Below are positions 1 through 7,910 of a stretch of 64,000 bases of DNA, piece by piece; the first letter of the stretch is position 1, and each line of letters opens with the position of its first letter. A program made the translations under genes and the position numbers. Under the pieces are notes generated by a model. That model was not told where the DNA came from. It did not search any database and was given only the letters and a program-made list of their open reading frames with translations. Location: positions 62,001-126,000 of the forward strand of contig DIBY01000009.1 in NCBI GenBank assembly GCA_002415135.1, given 5' to 3'. This DNA is from Flavobacteriales bacterium UBA5040 (GTDB taxonomy: Bacteria > Bacteroidota > Bacteroidia > Flavobacteriales > Weeksellaceae).

Positions 1-80
1 TGCGTTAAAAATTCTTGTCCAGATATTTCATAAGTAACTGCACTTAATATTAAGATAATTAAGAATAATATTTTTTTCAT
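1..80 (-). CDS. Secreted protein, N-terminal fragment (cut by window edge)
   Basis: The minus strand from position 80 reads M-K-K followed by a hydrophobic run (ILFLIILILSAVTY) and then EISGQEFLT, which looks like a Sec signal peptide with cleavage near SGQ. Only about 26 codons lie in the window, so the product cannot be named. A TAnnTTTG box lies 39 bases upstream. There is no lipobox cysteine in the visible part. It is transcribed away from rpmI. Confidence 0.55.
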   Translation of the reverse strand, partial: MKKILFLIILILSAVTYEISGQEFLT

Positions 81-118
81 TTTGAAAAATGGTCTGGTTT
101 AATATTTCGCACAACTCT

Positions 119-126
119 CAAATATA
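119..126 (-). promoter_or_regulatory. Bacteroidota -7 box for the truncated secreted-protein gene
   Basis: The minus strand reads TATATTTG, an exact match to TAnnTTTG, 38 bases before the ATG at 80. I do not see a convincing TTG at the -33 spacing. Confidence 0.4.
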
Positions 127-420
127 CGCAAGTTTCAAATTCCTTAATTTTTTTTATTTACTGATTGCCGAAGGGATTTTTATTTTTAATACTCTCTCAA
201 AAAAGACTCAAAAAAATTATTTAAAGAAACGTGAGCATATAAAAAATGTTGAAAGTGATTTTTTAGCATGGAAATGCCGTCAACTAAATCCGAGCGTTTT
301 ATTGACGGAACAAAAAGGCCCAACTTATAGATGCATTTTCCTATAACTAACTTATTTTTAAAATATTATTCATAAGTATGGATAACTTCATTTTTCAAAC
401 TTCGCTTCTTTTTAAAAACT
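127..420. other. Intergenic region without a supported gene
   Basis: This AT-rich stretch lies between two divergent transcription units. A plus-strand open frame (89-346) crosses it, but its composition is that of random AT-rich DNA, it starts inside the promoter region of the neighbouring gene and it has no recognisable motif, so I do not call it. Confidence 0.5.
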
Positions 421-560
421 GCTTCTGCGTGAGGGATCGCAGCGGTTACCCCGGAATAGGCATTGGGAAAGGTTGGGCATGAGGAGTATGAGCGAAGAGC
501 CCGACCTGAAGGAGGGAATGGTCTCGTCTTTAGACGAGATCATGATCGACTGAAGGGCAC
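421..560. repeat. Flavobacterial-type intergenic repeat with hairpins
   Basis: The segment is visibly richer in G and C than its surroundings. It carries the strings GAGGGATCGCAGCGG and GAGCGAAGAGCCCGACC, resembling dispersed intergenic elements I associate with Chryseobacterium genomes (recollection, not a search). At 524-541 it holds a perfect hairpin, TCTCGTC-TTTA-GACGAGA. A minus-strand open frame (412-753) runs through it but is probably fortuitous. The GGGATnnnAGCGG core recurs in the element at 16467-16560. Confidence 0.55.
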
Positions 561-653
561 GCCCAAATTCTAAAACAGAGGAACAAAAAGAAAGGAGTGA
601 ATCATTAGTAAACATTAGATGGGAATATCTTTTTATAATTGATTGAAATTTTG

Positions 654-661
654 TACTTTTG
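654..661 (+). promoter_or_regulatory. Promoter -7 box of rpmI-rplT
   Basis: TACTTTTG matches TAnnTTTG exactly and sits in the favoured context TGTACTTTTGCA. Transcription would start near 665, giving an 80-base 5' untranslated region before rpmI. No good TTG is present at the -33 spacing. The leader could hold an L20-type autoregulatory structure, but I cannot fold it here. Confidence 0.6.
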
Positions 662-746
662 CAGTCTGAAAAATGAGTAGAATACTGTAAAGTGACTGCG
701 CATGTGAGGAAATGATATTGATAACAAATATATAAATTAAGCAAAA

Positions 747-944
747 ATGCCAAAATTAAAAACTAAATCAGGTGCTAAGAAGCGTTTTAAGCTTACCGGA
801 ACCGGAAAGATTAAAAGAAAAGGTGCTTATAAAAGCCACATCCTAACGAAAAAAGAAACGAAGCAAAAGAGAAATCTTACGCAAACTTCTTACGTTGCAG
901 AAGTGGACAAAAAGAGCGTTTTACGTCAATTAGCTTTAAAATAG
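747..944 (+). CDS. rpmI: 50S ribosomal protein L35
   Basis: A 65-residue, strongly basic protein starting MPKLKTKSGAKKRFKLTGTG, the conserved opening of bacterial L35, with the usual family length. It is a small component of the large ribosomal subunit. It lies 118 bases before rplT and is probably co-transcribed with it. In many bacteria infC directly precedes rpmI. Here the upstream 650 bases hold no infC, only a repeat and a divergent gene, so the pair appears to be driven by its own promoter at 654-661. Confidence 0.97.
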   Translation: MPKLKTKSGAKKRFKLTGTGKIKRKGAYKSHILTKKETKQKRNLTQTSYVAEVDKKSVLRQLALK

Positions 945-1062
945 TTTTTATAAATCAACCGGTTTATAAGAATTAACAAATTCAGAAAATTTAACCCTGA
1001 AACGGTGCAAAAAAGTGTGATGAAATAATTTACCGCCCTTTTCAAAAAAACAAATTTAAATT

Positions 1063-1407
1063 ATGCCAAGATCAGTAAATGCAGTAGCTTCCAGAGCTCG
1101 CAGAAAAAAAGTTATTAAACTGGCCAAAGGTTTTTTCGGTAGAAGAAAGAATGTTTGGACTGTTGCAAAAAACGCCGTACAAAAAGCAATGCAATATGCT
1201 TACCGCGGTAGAAAAGAAAAGAAAAGAAATTTCAGAAGCTTATGGATCACGCGTATTAACGCTGGTGCAAGAGAACACGGAATGTCTTACTCCCAGTTTA
1301 TGGGCGCTCTTAAAACGAACAACATTGAATTGAACAGAAAAGTTTTAGCTGATTTAGCAATGAATCATCCTGAAGCGTTCAAAGCAATTGTAGATTCCTT
1401 AAAATAA
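1063..1407 (+). CDS. rplT: 50S ribosomal protein L20
   Basis: A 114-residue basic protein starting MPRSVNAVASRARRKKVIKL, with the family hallmarks KGFFGRRKNVWTVAKNAV and YRGRKEKKRNFRSLWITRIN. L20 binds 23S rRNA early in large-subunit assembly and in several phyla represses its own operon. It follows rpmI and is closed by a strong terminator at 1435-1465. Length is as expected. Confidence 0.98.
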   Translation: MPRSVNAVASRARRKKVIKLAKGFFGRRKNVWTVAKNAVQKAMQYAYRGRKEKKRNFRSLWITRINAGAREHGMSYSQFMGALKTNNIELNRKVLADLAMNHPEAFKAIVDSLK

Positions 1408-1434
1408 ATGTAAAATTTTTTGTTATCAATATTA

Positions 1435-1465
1435 AATCTCACGCCTTACGGTGTGAGATTTTTTG
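1435..1465 (+). terminator. Rho-independent terminator after rplT
   Basis: AATCTCAC pairs with GTGAGATT; three further inner pairs (GCC with GGT, one of them G-T) enclose a TTAC loop, and a T-rich tail follows. Confidence 0.9.
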
Positions 1466-1490
1466 TTATTTTTACTTCACTTATAATACC

Positions 1491-2663
1491 ATGAAAAAAT
1501 TCATACTTTTTGGCGCACTTCTATTCTCTGTTTCTGTGTTCAGCCAAAATTTTACGCACGCGTACCAAGACAGAGCGAATCTGATGAGTCAAACTAATAT
1601 CAACGGTTACTTGACAGAATTTGCAACTTTGGGCGTGAAAAACACGGGCACCGTTAATAATAACAACGCTTTCACCTGGCTGAAAAGTAAATACCTTTCT
1701 TTTGGATATTCCGATGTGGAAATTACCGAAAACGCTTTTACATACGGTGGCAATCAAACGAAGAATTTAATTGTAACCAAGACGGGCACTACTTATCCCA
1801 ACACCTTTATTATTATTTGTGGACATTACGACACGATCGTTGGTCCGGGAGTGAATGACAATGGCAGTGGCGTTTCTGTGATTTTGGAAATCGCCAGAAT
1901 TCTACAAGACGTACCAACGGAATACTCGATCAAATTCATCAATTTCACCGGTGAAGAACAGGGATTACTGGGAAGTCAGAATTATGTCAACACCGTGGTG
2001 AATTCAACCAATCCAAAAATGGATATCAAACTGGTTTTCAATATTGATCAGGTTGGTGGTGTTGCGGGACAAACCAATAATACCATTACTTGCGAACGAG
2101 ACCTGAGCAATCCGAGTTCTAACAATGCAGCATCGAATACGATTACGCAGCAATTGATGACCTGTGTTACACTCTACTCTACTTTGCAGACCAATCTTTC
2201 GTATGCATACGGTTCCGACTATATGCCTTTTCAATCGAATGGTGAAATCATCACAGGTTTTTATGAATTCCGAGAGAGTACAAAACCACATTCTGCTAAC
2301 GACACTTATGTGAATATGGATCCAGTATTTGTTTACAATGTTGGTAAAGCGGCTCTTGGAGCAGTTCAGCATTTTGCGGTAGCTGAAACCAGCACTTTAT
2401 CAACGGTGGATTGTCCACCTGAAAAAATGCTGGAGTCCTTGAAAATCTATCCAAATCCAGCCAATGATTTTATTCAAATTGAGATGATTAATCTGAATCA
2501 AAAAGATTATTCGTTTACAATTACTGATCTTACTGGTCGAACATTACTCCAGACGAAGAATGAGAAACGAATTAATGTTTCGAAACTTTCTGCAGGTATT
2601 TATCTGGGAACAATGACGGTTGAAGATCAGAAAGTGACGAAGAAGATTATGGTGAAGAGATAA
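1491..2663 (+). CDS. Secreted M28 family zinc aminopeptidase with T9SS sorting domain
   Basis: A 390-residue protein. Residues 1-19 form a signal peptide ending VFSQ. The middle is an M28 (aminopeptidase Y/S family) domain with the di-zinc set: H112-x-D114, D123 in VNDNGSG, E155-E156 in GEEQGLLGS, D186 in NIDQVGG and H267 in KPHSANDT. The last ~75 residues begin KIYPNPANDF and form a T9SS type A sorting domain, so the enzyme should be exported by the Por/Gld secretion machinery and attached to or released from the cell surface. Substrate preference cannot be read. It is a single-gene unit facing hisIE. Confidence 0.92.
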   Translation: MKKFILFGALLFSVSVFSQNFTHAYQDRANLMSQTNINGYLTEFATLGVKNTGTVNNNNAFTWLKSKYLSFGYSDVEITENAFTYGGNQTKNLIVTKTGTTYPNTFIIICGHYDTIVGPGVNDNGSGVSVILEIARILQDVPTEYSIKFINFTGEEQGLLGSQNYVNTVVNSTNPKMDIKLVFNIDQVGGVAGQTNNTITCERDLSNPSSNNAASNTITQQLMTCVTLYSTLQTNLSYAYGSDYMPFQSNGEIITGFYEFRESTKPHSANDTYVNMDPVFVYNVGKAALGAVQHFAVAETSTLSTVDCPPEKMLESLKIYPNPANDFIQIEMINLNQKDYSFTITDLTGRTLLQTKNEKRINVSKLSAGIYLGTMTVEDQKVTKKIMVKR

Positions 2664-2709
2664 ATTTTGCCACGAATGCACGAATGAGTTTAGAAACTGA
2701 CGATTTTAT

Positions 2710-2738
2710 AACCACAAAAGTTACAAAAGTTACAAAAG
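2710..2738 (+). repeat. Copy of the ACCACAAAAGT-type repeat end
   Basis: AACCACAAAAG followed by two TTACAAAAG units matches one end of the palindromic element seen at 5075-5208. No matching opposite arm is visible before hisIE, so this may be a decayed copy. Confidence 0.45.
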
Positions 2739-2778
2739 ATTAAAGTGATTTTTACGAATTTAAAAGAACACAAAGTTT

Positions 2779-2796
2779 AAAAAATCGAAGATTTTT
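2779..2796. terminator. Possible bidirectional terminator between M28 gene and hisIE
   Basis: AAAAATC-GAA-GATTTTT is a 7-bp AT-rich stem lying between convergent genes. The stem is weak, so its activity is uncertain. Confidence 0.35.
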
Positions 2797-2913
2797 CACC
2801 TTAAGTGAACATTGTTCCTCAATCGTTAAAAACCTTTACTTTTCTATTGTCAATTTCAAAGTAAAATCATTTAAACAGTTTTATTAGTGAATTCGTAGCT
2901 AAAAGTAAAAGTT

Positions 2914-3504
2914 TTATTTCCGGCTTCTTTCCATCAACACTTCTTCGATGTCCGTTAATGTAAACGATTTTGCTTTTAGTAAAATTAATAAGTGATAAAG
3001 CAGATCTGCAGCTTCGTTTTTAAATAAGTCGGCGTTATCATCTTTGGCTTCGATGACCAACTCTACGGCCTCCTCTCCTACTTTCTGCGCCATTTTATTG
3101 ATGCCTCTTTGGTAGAGATCGTAAGTGTAAGATTTTTCAACTTTTTGGTCAATTCTTTCTAAAATGGTTTCTTCCAGTTCATATAAAAATCCTTTCGGCT
3201 TCTTTTCTTCAAAACAACTGAAAGTTCCGGTGTGACAAACGTTTCCGGCAGGTTTTACCTGAATCAATAAAGCGTCGGAATCACAATCTTCTTTAATGCT
3301 TTTTACATAAAGATAATTTTCTGAAGTTTCACCTTTGAGCCAAATTCTATTTTTGGTTCGGCTGAAAAAATGAACACGTCCATCTTTTTGCGTTAATTCC
3401 AAAGCTTCTTCATTCATATAACCCAACATTAAAACCTGCTGTGTACGGTCGTCCTGGATAATTACCGGAACTAAACCGTTTCCTTTTTCAAAATCTAATT
3501 TCAT
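2914..3504 (-). CDS. hisIE: Bifunctional phosphoribosyl-AMP cyclohydrolase / phosphoribosyl-ATP pyrophosphatase
   Basis: A 196-residue fusion. The N-terminal ~110 residues are HisI (DDRTQQVLMLGYMNEEAL; metal-binding cysteines in CDSDALL and GNVCHTGTFSC). The C-terminal ~85 residues are HisE (KVGEEAVELVIEAKDDN). It catalyses steps 2 and 3 of histidine synthesis, converting PR-ATP to PR-AMP and then to ProFAR, in the cytoplasm. It is the last gene of the his operon, 86 bases after hisF. The fusion is common across bacteria. Confidence 0.96.
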   Translation of the reverse strand: MKLDFEKGNGLVPVIIQDDRTQQVLMLGYMNEEALELTQKDGRVHFFSRTKNRIWLKGETSENYLYVKSIKEDCDSDALLIQVKPAGNVCHTGTFSCFEEKKPKGFLYELEETILERIDQKVEKSYTYDLYQRGINKMAQKVGEEAVELVIEAKDDNADLFKNEAADLLYHLLILLKAKSFTLTDIEEVLMERSRK

Positions 3505-3590
3505 CTGTAATTTTTTATTTTTATTAAAATATCATGTGTGATCTCACCAAATAGTATTCAAGTTTATTGGTAAACTTGTTAATAGCGATT

Positions 3591-4343
3591 TTATCGAATG
3601 GCTATTTCATTTTGTTTTAGATTCTCTTTTAAGTCGGATATTTTAATTTCATTAAAGTGAAAAATACTCGCAGCCAAAGCGCCGGTCACAGTTGTATCGG
3701 TAAAAACTTCGGTGAAATCTTTCATTTTTCCCGCACCCCCAGAAGCGATTATTGGAAGGTGGCAAACCTCGGAAACATTTTGTAACATTCGGATATCAAA
3801 CCCGTTTTTCGTGCCGTCAAAATCCATTGAAGTCAGTAATATTTCTCCAGCTCCTAAATCTGTAACTGTTTTTACCCAATCCAAAGTTTTATGTTCCGTT
3901 TGAATTTTTCCACCATTAATGAACACATAATCTTCACCATCGATCTGTTTGGTATCGATGGCAACCACGACACATTGATTTCCGAATTGTTGGGCGATTT
4001 CCCGAACCAATTCCGGACGACGAACTGCCGCTGAATTGATTGAAACTTTATCGGCACCCGCTTTTAATAAAGCTTCGACATCCTGAACAGAAGAAATTCC
4101 GCCACCGATGGTAAAAGGAATATTGATTTCTAAACTCAATTTTTCAACGAGTTCGATCAAGGTTTTTCTGTTTTCTAAAGTTGCTGTGATATCCAGGAAA
4201 ACCAATTCATCAGCGCCATCTTTCACATATTTTTTGGCGAGTTCTACAGGATCTCCGGCGATTCTTAAATCTTCAAACTGAATTCCTTTCACCGTTTTTC
4301 CATCTTTGATATCCAAACACGGAATAATTCTTTTCTTTAACAT
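3591..4343 (-). CDS. hisF: Imidazole glycerol phosphate synthase, cyclase subunit
   Basis: A 250-residue (beta-alpha)8 barrel opening MLKKRIIPCLDIKDGKTVKG, with catalytic D11 in CLDIKDG, phosphate-binding glycines in FTIGGGI and IIASGGAG, and the second catalytic Asp in VAIDTKQI. It uses ammonia made by HisH to close the imidazole ring, releasing IGP and AICAR. Its start overlaps the hisA stop by 7 bases, which suggests translational coupling. Confidence 0.97.
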   Translation of the reverse strand: MLKKRIIPCLDIKDGKTVKGIQFEDLRIAGDPVELAKKYVKDGADELVFLDITATLENRKTLIELVEKLSLEINIPFTIGGGISSVQDVEALLKAGADKVSINSAAVRRPELVREIAQQFGNQCVVVAIDTKQIDGEDYVFINGGKIQTEHKTLDWVKTVTDLGAGEILLTSMDFDGTKNGFDIRMLQNVSEVCHLPIIASGGAGKMKDFTEVFTDTTVTGALAASIFHFNEIKISDLKENLKQNEIAIR

Positions 4344-5056
4344 TGATTAAAATTTTGAAGTTCCTGTAAACTTACTTTTCCTTCGTAAATGGCTTTTCCG
4401 ATAATTGCTCCGGAACAGCCGATCTTTTTTAAATCCTCCAGATCGTGCACAGAAGAAATTCCGCCACTTGCAATTAAAGCAATTTCTGACTGTTTCAAAA
4501 CTTCTTTATACAATTCAAAAGAAGGACCTTCTAACATCCCATCTTTTGAGATATCGGTGCAAATGACTTCTTTAATTCCTTTACTTTCATAAGATTGAAT
4601 AAAGTCCAAAACATCCAGCTCAGAATCGGTTAACCAACCCGACGTTTTTATTTTTCGATCCAAACAATCTGCACCTAAAATTAATTTTTCGGCTCCAAAT
4701 TGGTTGATCCATTCTTCACAAAGTTCAGGATTTTCTACCGCAATACTTCCAATCGTTACTTGATTGGCACCTGCATTGAAAGCACTTTCTAAACTTTCGC
4801 GCGTTTTTATTCCACCTCCAAAATCAATGATCAAATTGGTTTCAGAAGCCAGCATTTCTAAAGTTTTTAAATTCTTTATTGCTTTTGCTTTCGCACCATC
4901 CAGATCCACCAAATGGAGATATTGGATTCCGTTGGCTTCGTATTCTTTCGCAATATCGAGAGGATTTTCGTAATAGATCTTTTTAGTGTCGTAATCACCT
5001 TTGGAGAGTCGAACGCATTTTCCGTCGATGATGTCTATAGCTGGAATTATTTTCAT
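4337..5056 (-). CDS. hisA: ProFAR isomerase
   Basis: I place the start at the internal ATG at 5056 (MKIIPAIDIIDGK), because the family begins there; the 11 codons upstream from 5089 are not conserved and lie in a repeat. That gives 239 residues. It is a (beta-alpha)8 barrel with catalytic D8 and glycine-rich phosphate sites (IDFGGGI, IASGGIS). It isomerises ProFAR to PRFAR. It is separated from hisH by a 155-base spacer filled by a palindromic repeat, the largest gap in this part of the operon. Confidence 0.96.
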   Translation of the reverse strand: MKIIPAIDIIDGKCVRLSKGDYDTKKIYYENPLDIAKEYEANGIQYLHLVDLDGAKAKAIKNLKTLEMLASETNLIIDFGGGIKTRESLESAFNAGANQVTIGSIAVENPELCEEWINQFGAEKLILGADCLDRKIKTSGWLTDSELDVLDFIQSYESKGIKEVICTDISKDGMLEGPSFELYKEVLKQSEIALIASGGISSVHDLEDLKKIGCSGAIIGKAIYEGKVSLQELQNFNQC

Positions 5057-5074
5057 TTTATTTTTTATGTTTAA

Positions 5075-5208
5075 AACCACAAAAGACATAAAAGTTTTTT
5101 ACACCTTAAAGCAAGTCAAAAGTCCATAAAAGAAAAAGTGTAACGCATTCCTTTTGTCAACTTTAATGAGAGTAAATTTCAACTTTTACTTTTGTGACTT
5201 TTGTGGTT
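5075..5208. repeat. Palindromic MITE-like element inside the his operon
   Basis: Left arm 5075-5095 begins AACCACAAAAGACATAAAAG; right arm 5188-5208 is its inverted copy, ending GTGACTTTTGTGGTT (19 of 21 positions match). About 92 bases separate the arms. It occupies the hisH-hisA spacer. Related ends occur at 2710, 13686-13822 and 46135-46306. No transposase is encoded. Confidence 0.7.
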
Positions 5209-5211
5209 AAA

Positions 5212-5793
5212 TTATTTCAGTGTTAAAAAATTTTTAAGAATTATTGAACCGACATCACCTGATTTCTCCGGGTGAAACTGGGTTCCGTAGAAGTTGTCTT
5301 TTTGCAAAGTCGCAGAGAACGGCAGAATATAATCGCACTCAGAAGTTGTATTTTCTCCTGTTTCACAATAATAACTGTGGACAAAATAGAAATTGTCATC
5401 GGCAGAAATGCCTTCTAAGAGATCGCCTTTTACTTGCTGTAAATTATTCCAACCCATGTGCGGAACAATATCGGTGGCAGGAAATTCTTTTACTTTCAAA
5501 TTAAATATTCCAAGACATTGTGTATTTCCTTCTTCCGAAAAATCACACAACAATTGTTGTCCGAGACAAATTCCTAAAAATGGCTGTTTTAAAGTTGGAA
5601 TCAAGGTATCTAAATTTCTCTGCTTTAAATAATTCATTGCCGTCGAAGCTTCTCCAACTCCTGGAAAAATCACTTTTTCAGCATTTCTTATTTCCTCAAA
5701 ATCTGACGTAATGATGGTTTCAAACCCTAATTTCCTGACGGCATTTTCGACGGATTTTACATTTCCGGCGCCGTAATCGATGATCGCTATCAT
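5212..5793 (-). CDS. hisH: Imidazole glycerol phosphate synthase, glutaminase subunit
   Basis: A 193-residue class I glutamine amidotransferase starting MIAIIDYGAGNVKSVENAV. The triad is visible: nucleophile C76 in LGICLGQQ, and H174 and E176 in FHPEKSG. The oxyanion strand is PGVGEA. It hydrolyses glutamine and passes ammonia to HisF. Its start overlaps the end of hisB by 4 bases. Length and motifs are normal. Confidence 0.97.
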   Translation of the reverse strand: MIAIIDYGAGNVKSVENAVRKLGFETIITSDFEEIRNAEKVIFPGVGEASTAMNYLKQRNLDTLIPTLKQPFLGICLGQQLLCDFSEEGNTQCLGIFNLKVKEFPATDIVPHMGWNNLQQVKGDLLEGISADDNFYFVHSYYCETGENTTSECDYILPFSATLQKDNFYGTQFHPEKSGDVGSIILKNFLTLK

Positions 5794-6884
5794 AATATTC
5801 CTTTGGTACTTGGGATGGAAAAATTGTTTTGATCCTGCTTCACTGCATCGCGTAACACTTTCGCAAATGCTTTGAAAATCGATTCAATTTTGTGGTGTTC
5901 ATTGTCACCTTCACATTGAATATTCAGATTGCATTTTGCGGTATCGGTGAATGATTTAAAAAAGTGGTAAAACAATTCTGTCGGAACATCGCCGATTTTT
6001 TCTCTCTTAAAATCAACTTTCCAAACAAGCCAATTTCTTCCACCAAAATCCAGAGCAACCTGCGCCAAACAATCGTCCATCGGTAAAGCAAACGCATATC
6101 TTTCTATTCCTTTTTTCAAACCTAAAGCCTGCTCGAAACATGTTCCTAAAACCAGAGCTGTATCTTCAATCGTGTGGTGTTCATCAACTTCTAAATCTCC
6201 GTTAACATTAACTTCTAAATCAAAGTTTCCATGTTTTGAGATCTGTTCCAACATGTGATCAAAGAACGCCAAACCGGTTTTGATATTGGATTTTCCACTT
6301 CCATCTAAATTCAGTTCAACCGTAATTTCGGTTTCCTTTGTTTTTCGGTTCACCTTTGCTTTCCGTGGGATCTGCTTTAAATATTGGTAGATCTCGTCCC
6401 AACTTTTCGTCGTTAAAGTGGCTTCTTCCAAATGTTCTTCGCCAATAAAAATAGATTGAGTTCCTAAATTTTTCGCTAATTCAACATCTGTTTTTCTGTC
6501 ACCAATAACGAAAGAGTTTTTCAGATCATAATTGCCGTAAATATATTTTTGAAGTAATCCGGTTCTGGGTTTTCTATTCGGCGAATTTTCGGATTCAAAA
6601 CTGTCATCAATTAAAAGGTCAGAAAAAATAATCCCTTCATTTTCTAAAGTTGTCAGCATTTTCTCCTGTGGAATTCTGAAATCTTCTTCCGGAAAAGAAT
6701 CTGTTCCCAAACCATCCTGATTCGTCACCATGACCAGTTCATAATCGAGTTCGGTCACGATCTTGGCTAAATTCTGAATCACTTTTGGATAGAATTCTAA
6801 TTTCTCTAATGAATCTACCTGAAAATCTGTGGGCGGTTCTAAAATTAAAGTTCCGTCGCGGTCGATGAATAATATTTTTTTCAT
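5790..6884 (-). CDS. hisB: Bifunctional histidinol-phosphatase / imidazoleglycerol-phosphate dehydratase
   Basis: A 364-residue fusion. Residues 1-~165 are a HAD phosphatase with D8 and D10 in DRDGTLI, and GDRKTDVELA near the end of that domain. From about 170 onward lies the IGP dehydratase with the metal-binding motifs FFDHMLEQISKHG, DEHHTIEDTA and GDNEHHKIES. It performs the dehydratase step and the later dephosphorylation of histidinol phosphate. The two-domain form is known from enterics and many Bacteroidota. It lies 3 bases after hisC. Confidence 0.96.
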   Translation of the reverse strand: MKKILFIDRDGTLILEPPTDFQVDSLEKLEFYPKVIQNLAKIVTELDYELVMVTNQDGLGTDSFPEEDFRIPQEKMLTTLENEGIIFSDLLIDDSFESENSPNRKPRTGLLQKYIYGNYDLKNSFVIGDRKTDVELAKNLGTQSIFIGEEHLEEATLTTKSWDEIYQYLKQIPRKAKVNRKTKETEITVELNLDGSGKSNIKTGLAFFDHMLEQISKHGNFDLEVNVNGDLEVDEHHTIEDTALVLGTCFEQALGLKKGIERYAFALPMDDCLAQVALDFGGRNWLVWKVDFKREKIGDVPTELFYHFFKSFTDTAKCNLNIQCEGDNEHHKIESIFKAFAKVLRDAVKQDQNNFSIPSTKGIL

Positions 6885-6887
6885 GAT

Positions 6888-7910
6888 TTATATTTCTGAT
6901 AATACGTTTAAAACTTTTAAATTCTCGGCAGGTTTACCGACACTTAACCGAAGGCAATTTTTTAAAGCCGGATGACGAAGGCTTGTCCAAATGTTGGCTT
7001 TAAGTAATTTTTGATAAACCTTTTCGGCATCTTTAAATTCAATCAAAAAGAAATTAGCATCTGAAGGATAGATCTTGACTACCTCTTTATTTTCCGCCAA
7101 ACCTTTCTTCAATTTTTCTTTCTCTGCTAAAATTATTTGGATATTTTCAGCCTGTTCTTTTTCGTTTTGTAATTGCTGCAAAGCCAGTCTTTGACTTTCT
7201 GAACTGATATTATAAGGAGGTTTGAATCGATTAATAAAGGAAGCAATTTCTGACGAGGAAATCCCAACGCCGATTCTTAATCCTGCCATTCCGTACGCTT
7301 TGGATAACGTTTTTAAAACAATTAAGTTCGGATATTTTTTTAATAAACCAACAGCAGATTCTTCGGGAGAAAACTCTATGTACGCTTCATCCACCACTAC
7401 GATTCCCTTAAAACTTTTAATATAAAATTCTAAATCGTCGATAGAATTTCCAGTTGGATTATTGGGCGAACAAAGGAACAAAATTTTGGATTTCGTTTTT
7501 TTTAGCGCCTCTTCAAACTCCGTTTTATTCAATTGAAAATCGGAATTTAACTGCAGTTTTTCAACTGCTACATTATTCATTTTTGCGTAAATCTCGTACA
7601 TCACAAAACTCGGATTGAACACCATGATCGAATCTTTCGCCGGATCACAAAATATTCGCATCAATAAGTCGATCAATTCGTCGCTGCCGTTGCCTAAAAA
7701 TAAATTTTCTGAATCTATTTTATTGATCTCCGCCAGCTTCCTTTTGAGTTGAATATTTTCAGCGTCGGGATATCGGTTGTAATTTCCGAACGGATTTTCG
7801 TTGGCATCCAGCAGAATAAACTGGTCTTTATCGTCGGTAGGTCGAGACGCTGAATAAGATTTCATTCCCACCAAATGTGGTCTGATCGTTTGTTCTAAAT
7901 TAAATTCCAT
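6888..7910 (-). CDS. hisC: Histidinol-phosphate aminotransferase
   Basis: A 340-residue fold-type I PLP enzyme. Visible motifs: LLDANENPFG near the N-terminus, LCSPNNPTGN, VVVDEAYIEFS, and the Schiff-base lysine in LKTLSKAYGMAGLRIG. It converts imidazole acetol phosphate plus glutamate to histidinol phosphate. Its start overlaps the hisD stop by 11 bases. Confidence 0.96.
   Translation of the reverse strand: MEFNLEQTIRPHLVGMKSYSASRPTDDKDQFILLDANENPFGNYNRYPDAENIQLKRKLAEINKIDSENLFLGNGSDELIDLLMRIFCDPAKDSIMVFNPSFVMYEIYAKMNNVAVEKLQLNSDFQLNKTEFEEALKKTKSKILFLCSPNNPTGNSIDDLEFYIKSFKGIVVVDEAYIEFSPEESAVGLLKKYPNLIVLKTLSKAYGMAGLRIGVGISSSEIASFINRFKPPYNISSESQRLALQQLQNEKEQAENIQIILAEKEKLKKGLAENKEVVKIYPSDANFFLIEFKDAEKVYQKLLKANIWTSLRHPALKNCLRLSVGKPAENLKVLNVLSEI

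Noticed and set aside
89..346. 85-codon plus-strand frame
   Set aside because: AT-rich random composition, no motif, begins inside the promoter region of the divergent gene.
412..753. 113-codon minus-strand frame before rpmI
   Set aside because: Runs through the GC-richer repeat, overlaps the rpmI start on the other strand and has no family resemblance.
2914..6884. HisIE and HisB fusions as novel
   Set aside because: Both two-domain forms are well known in many bacteria.
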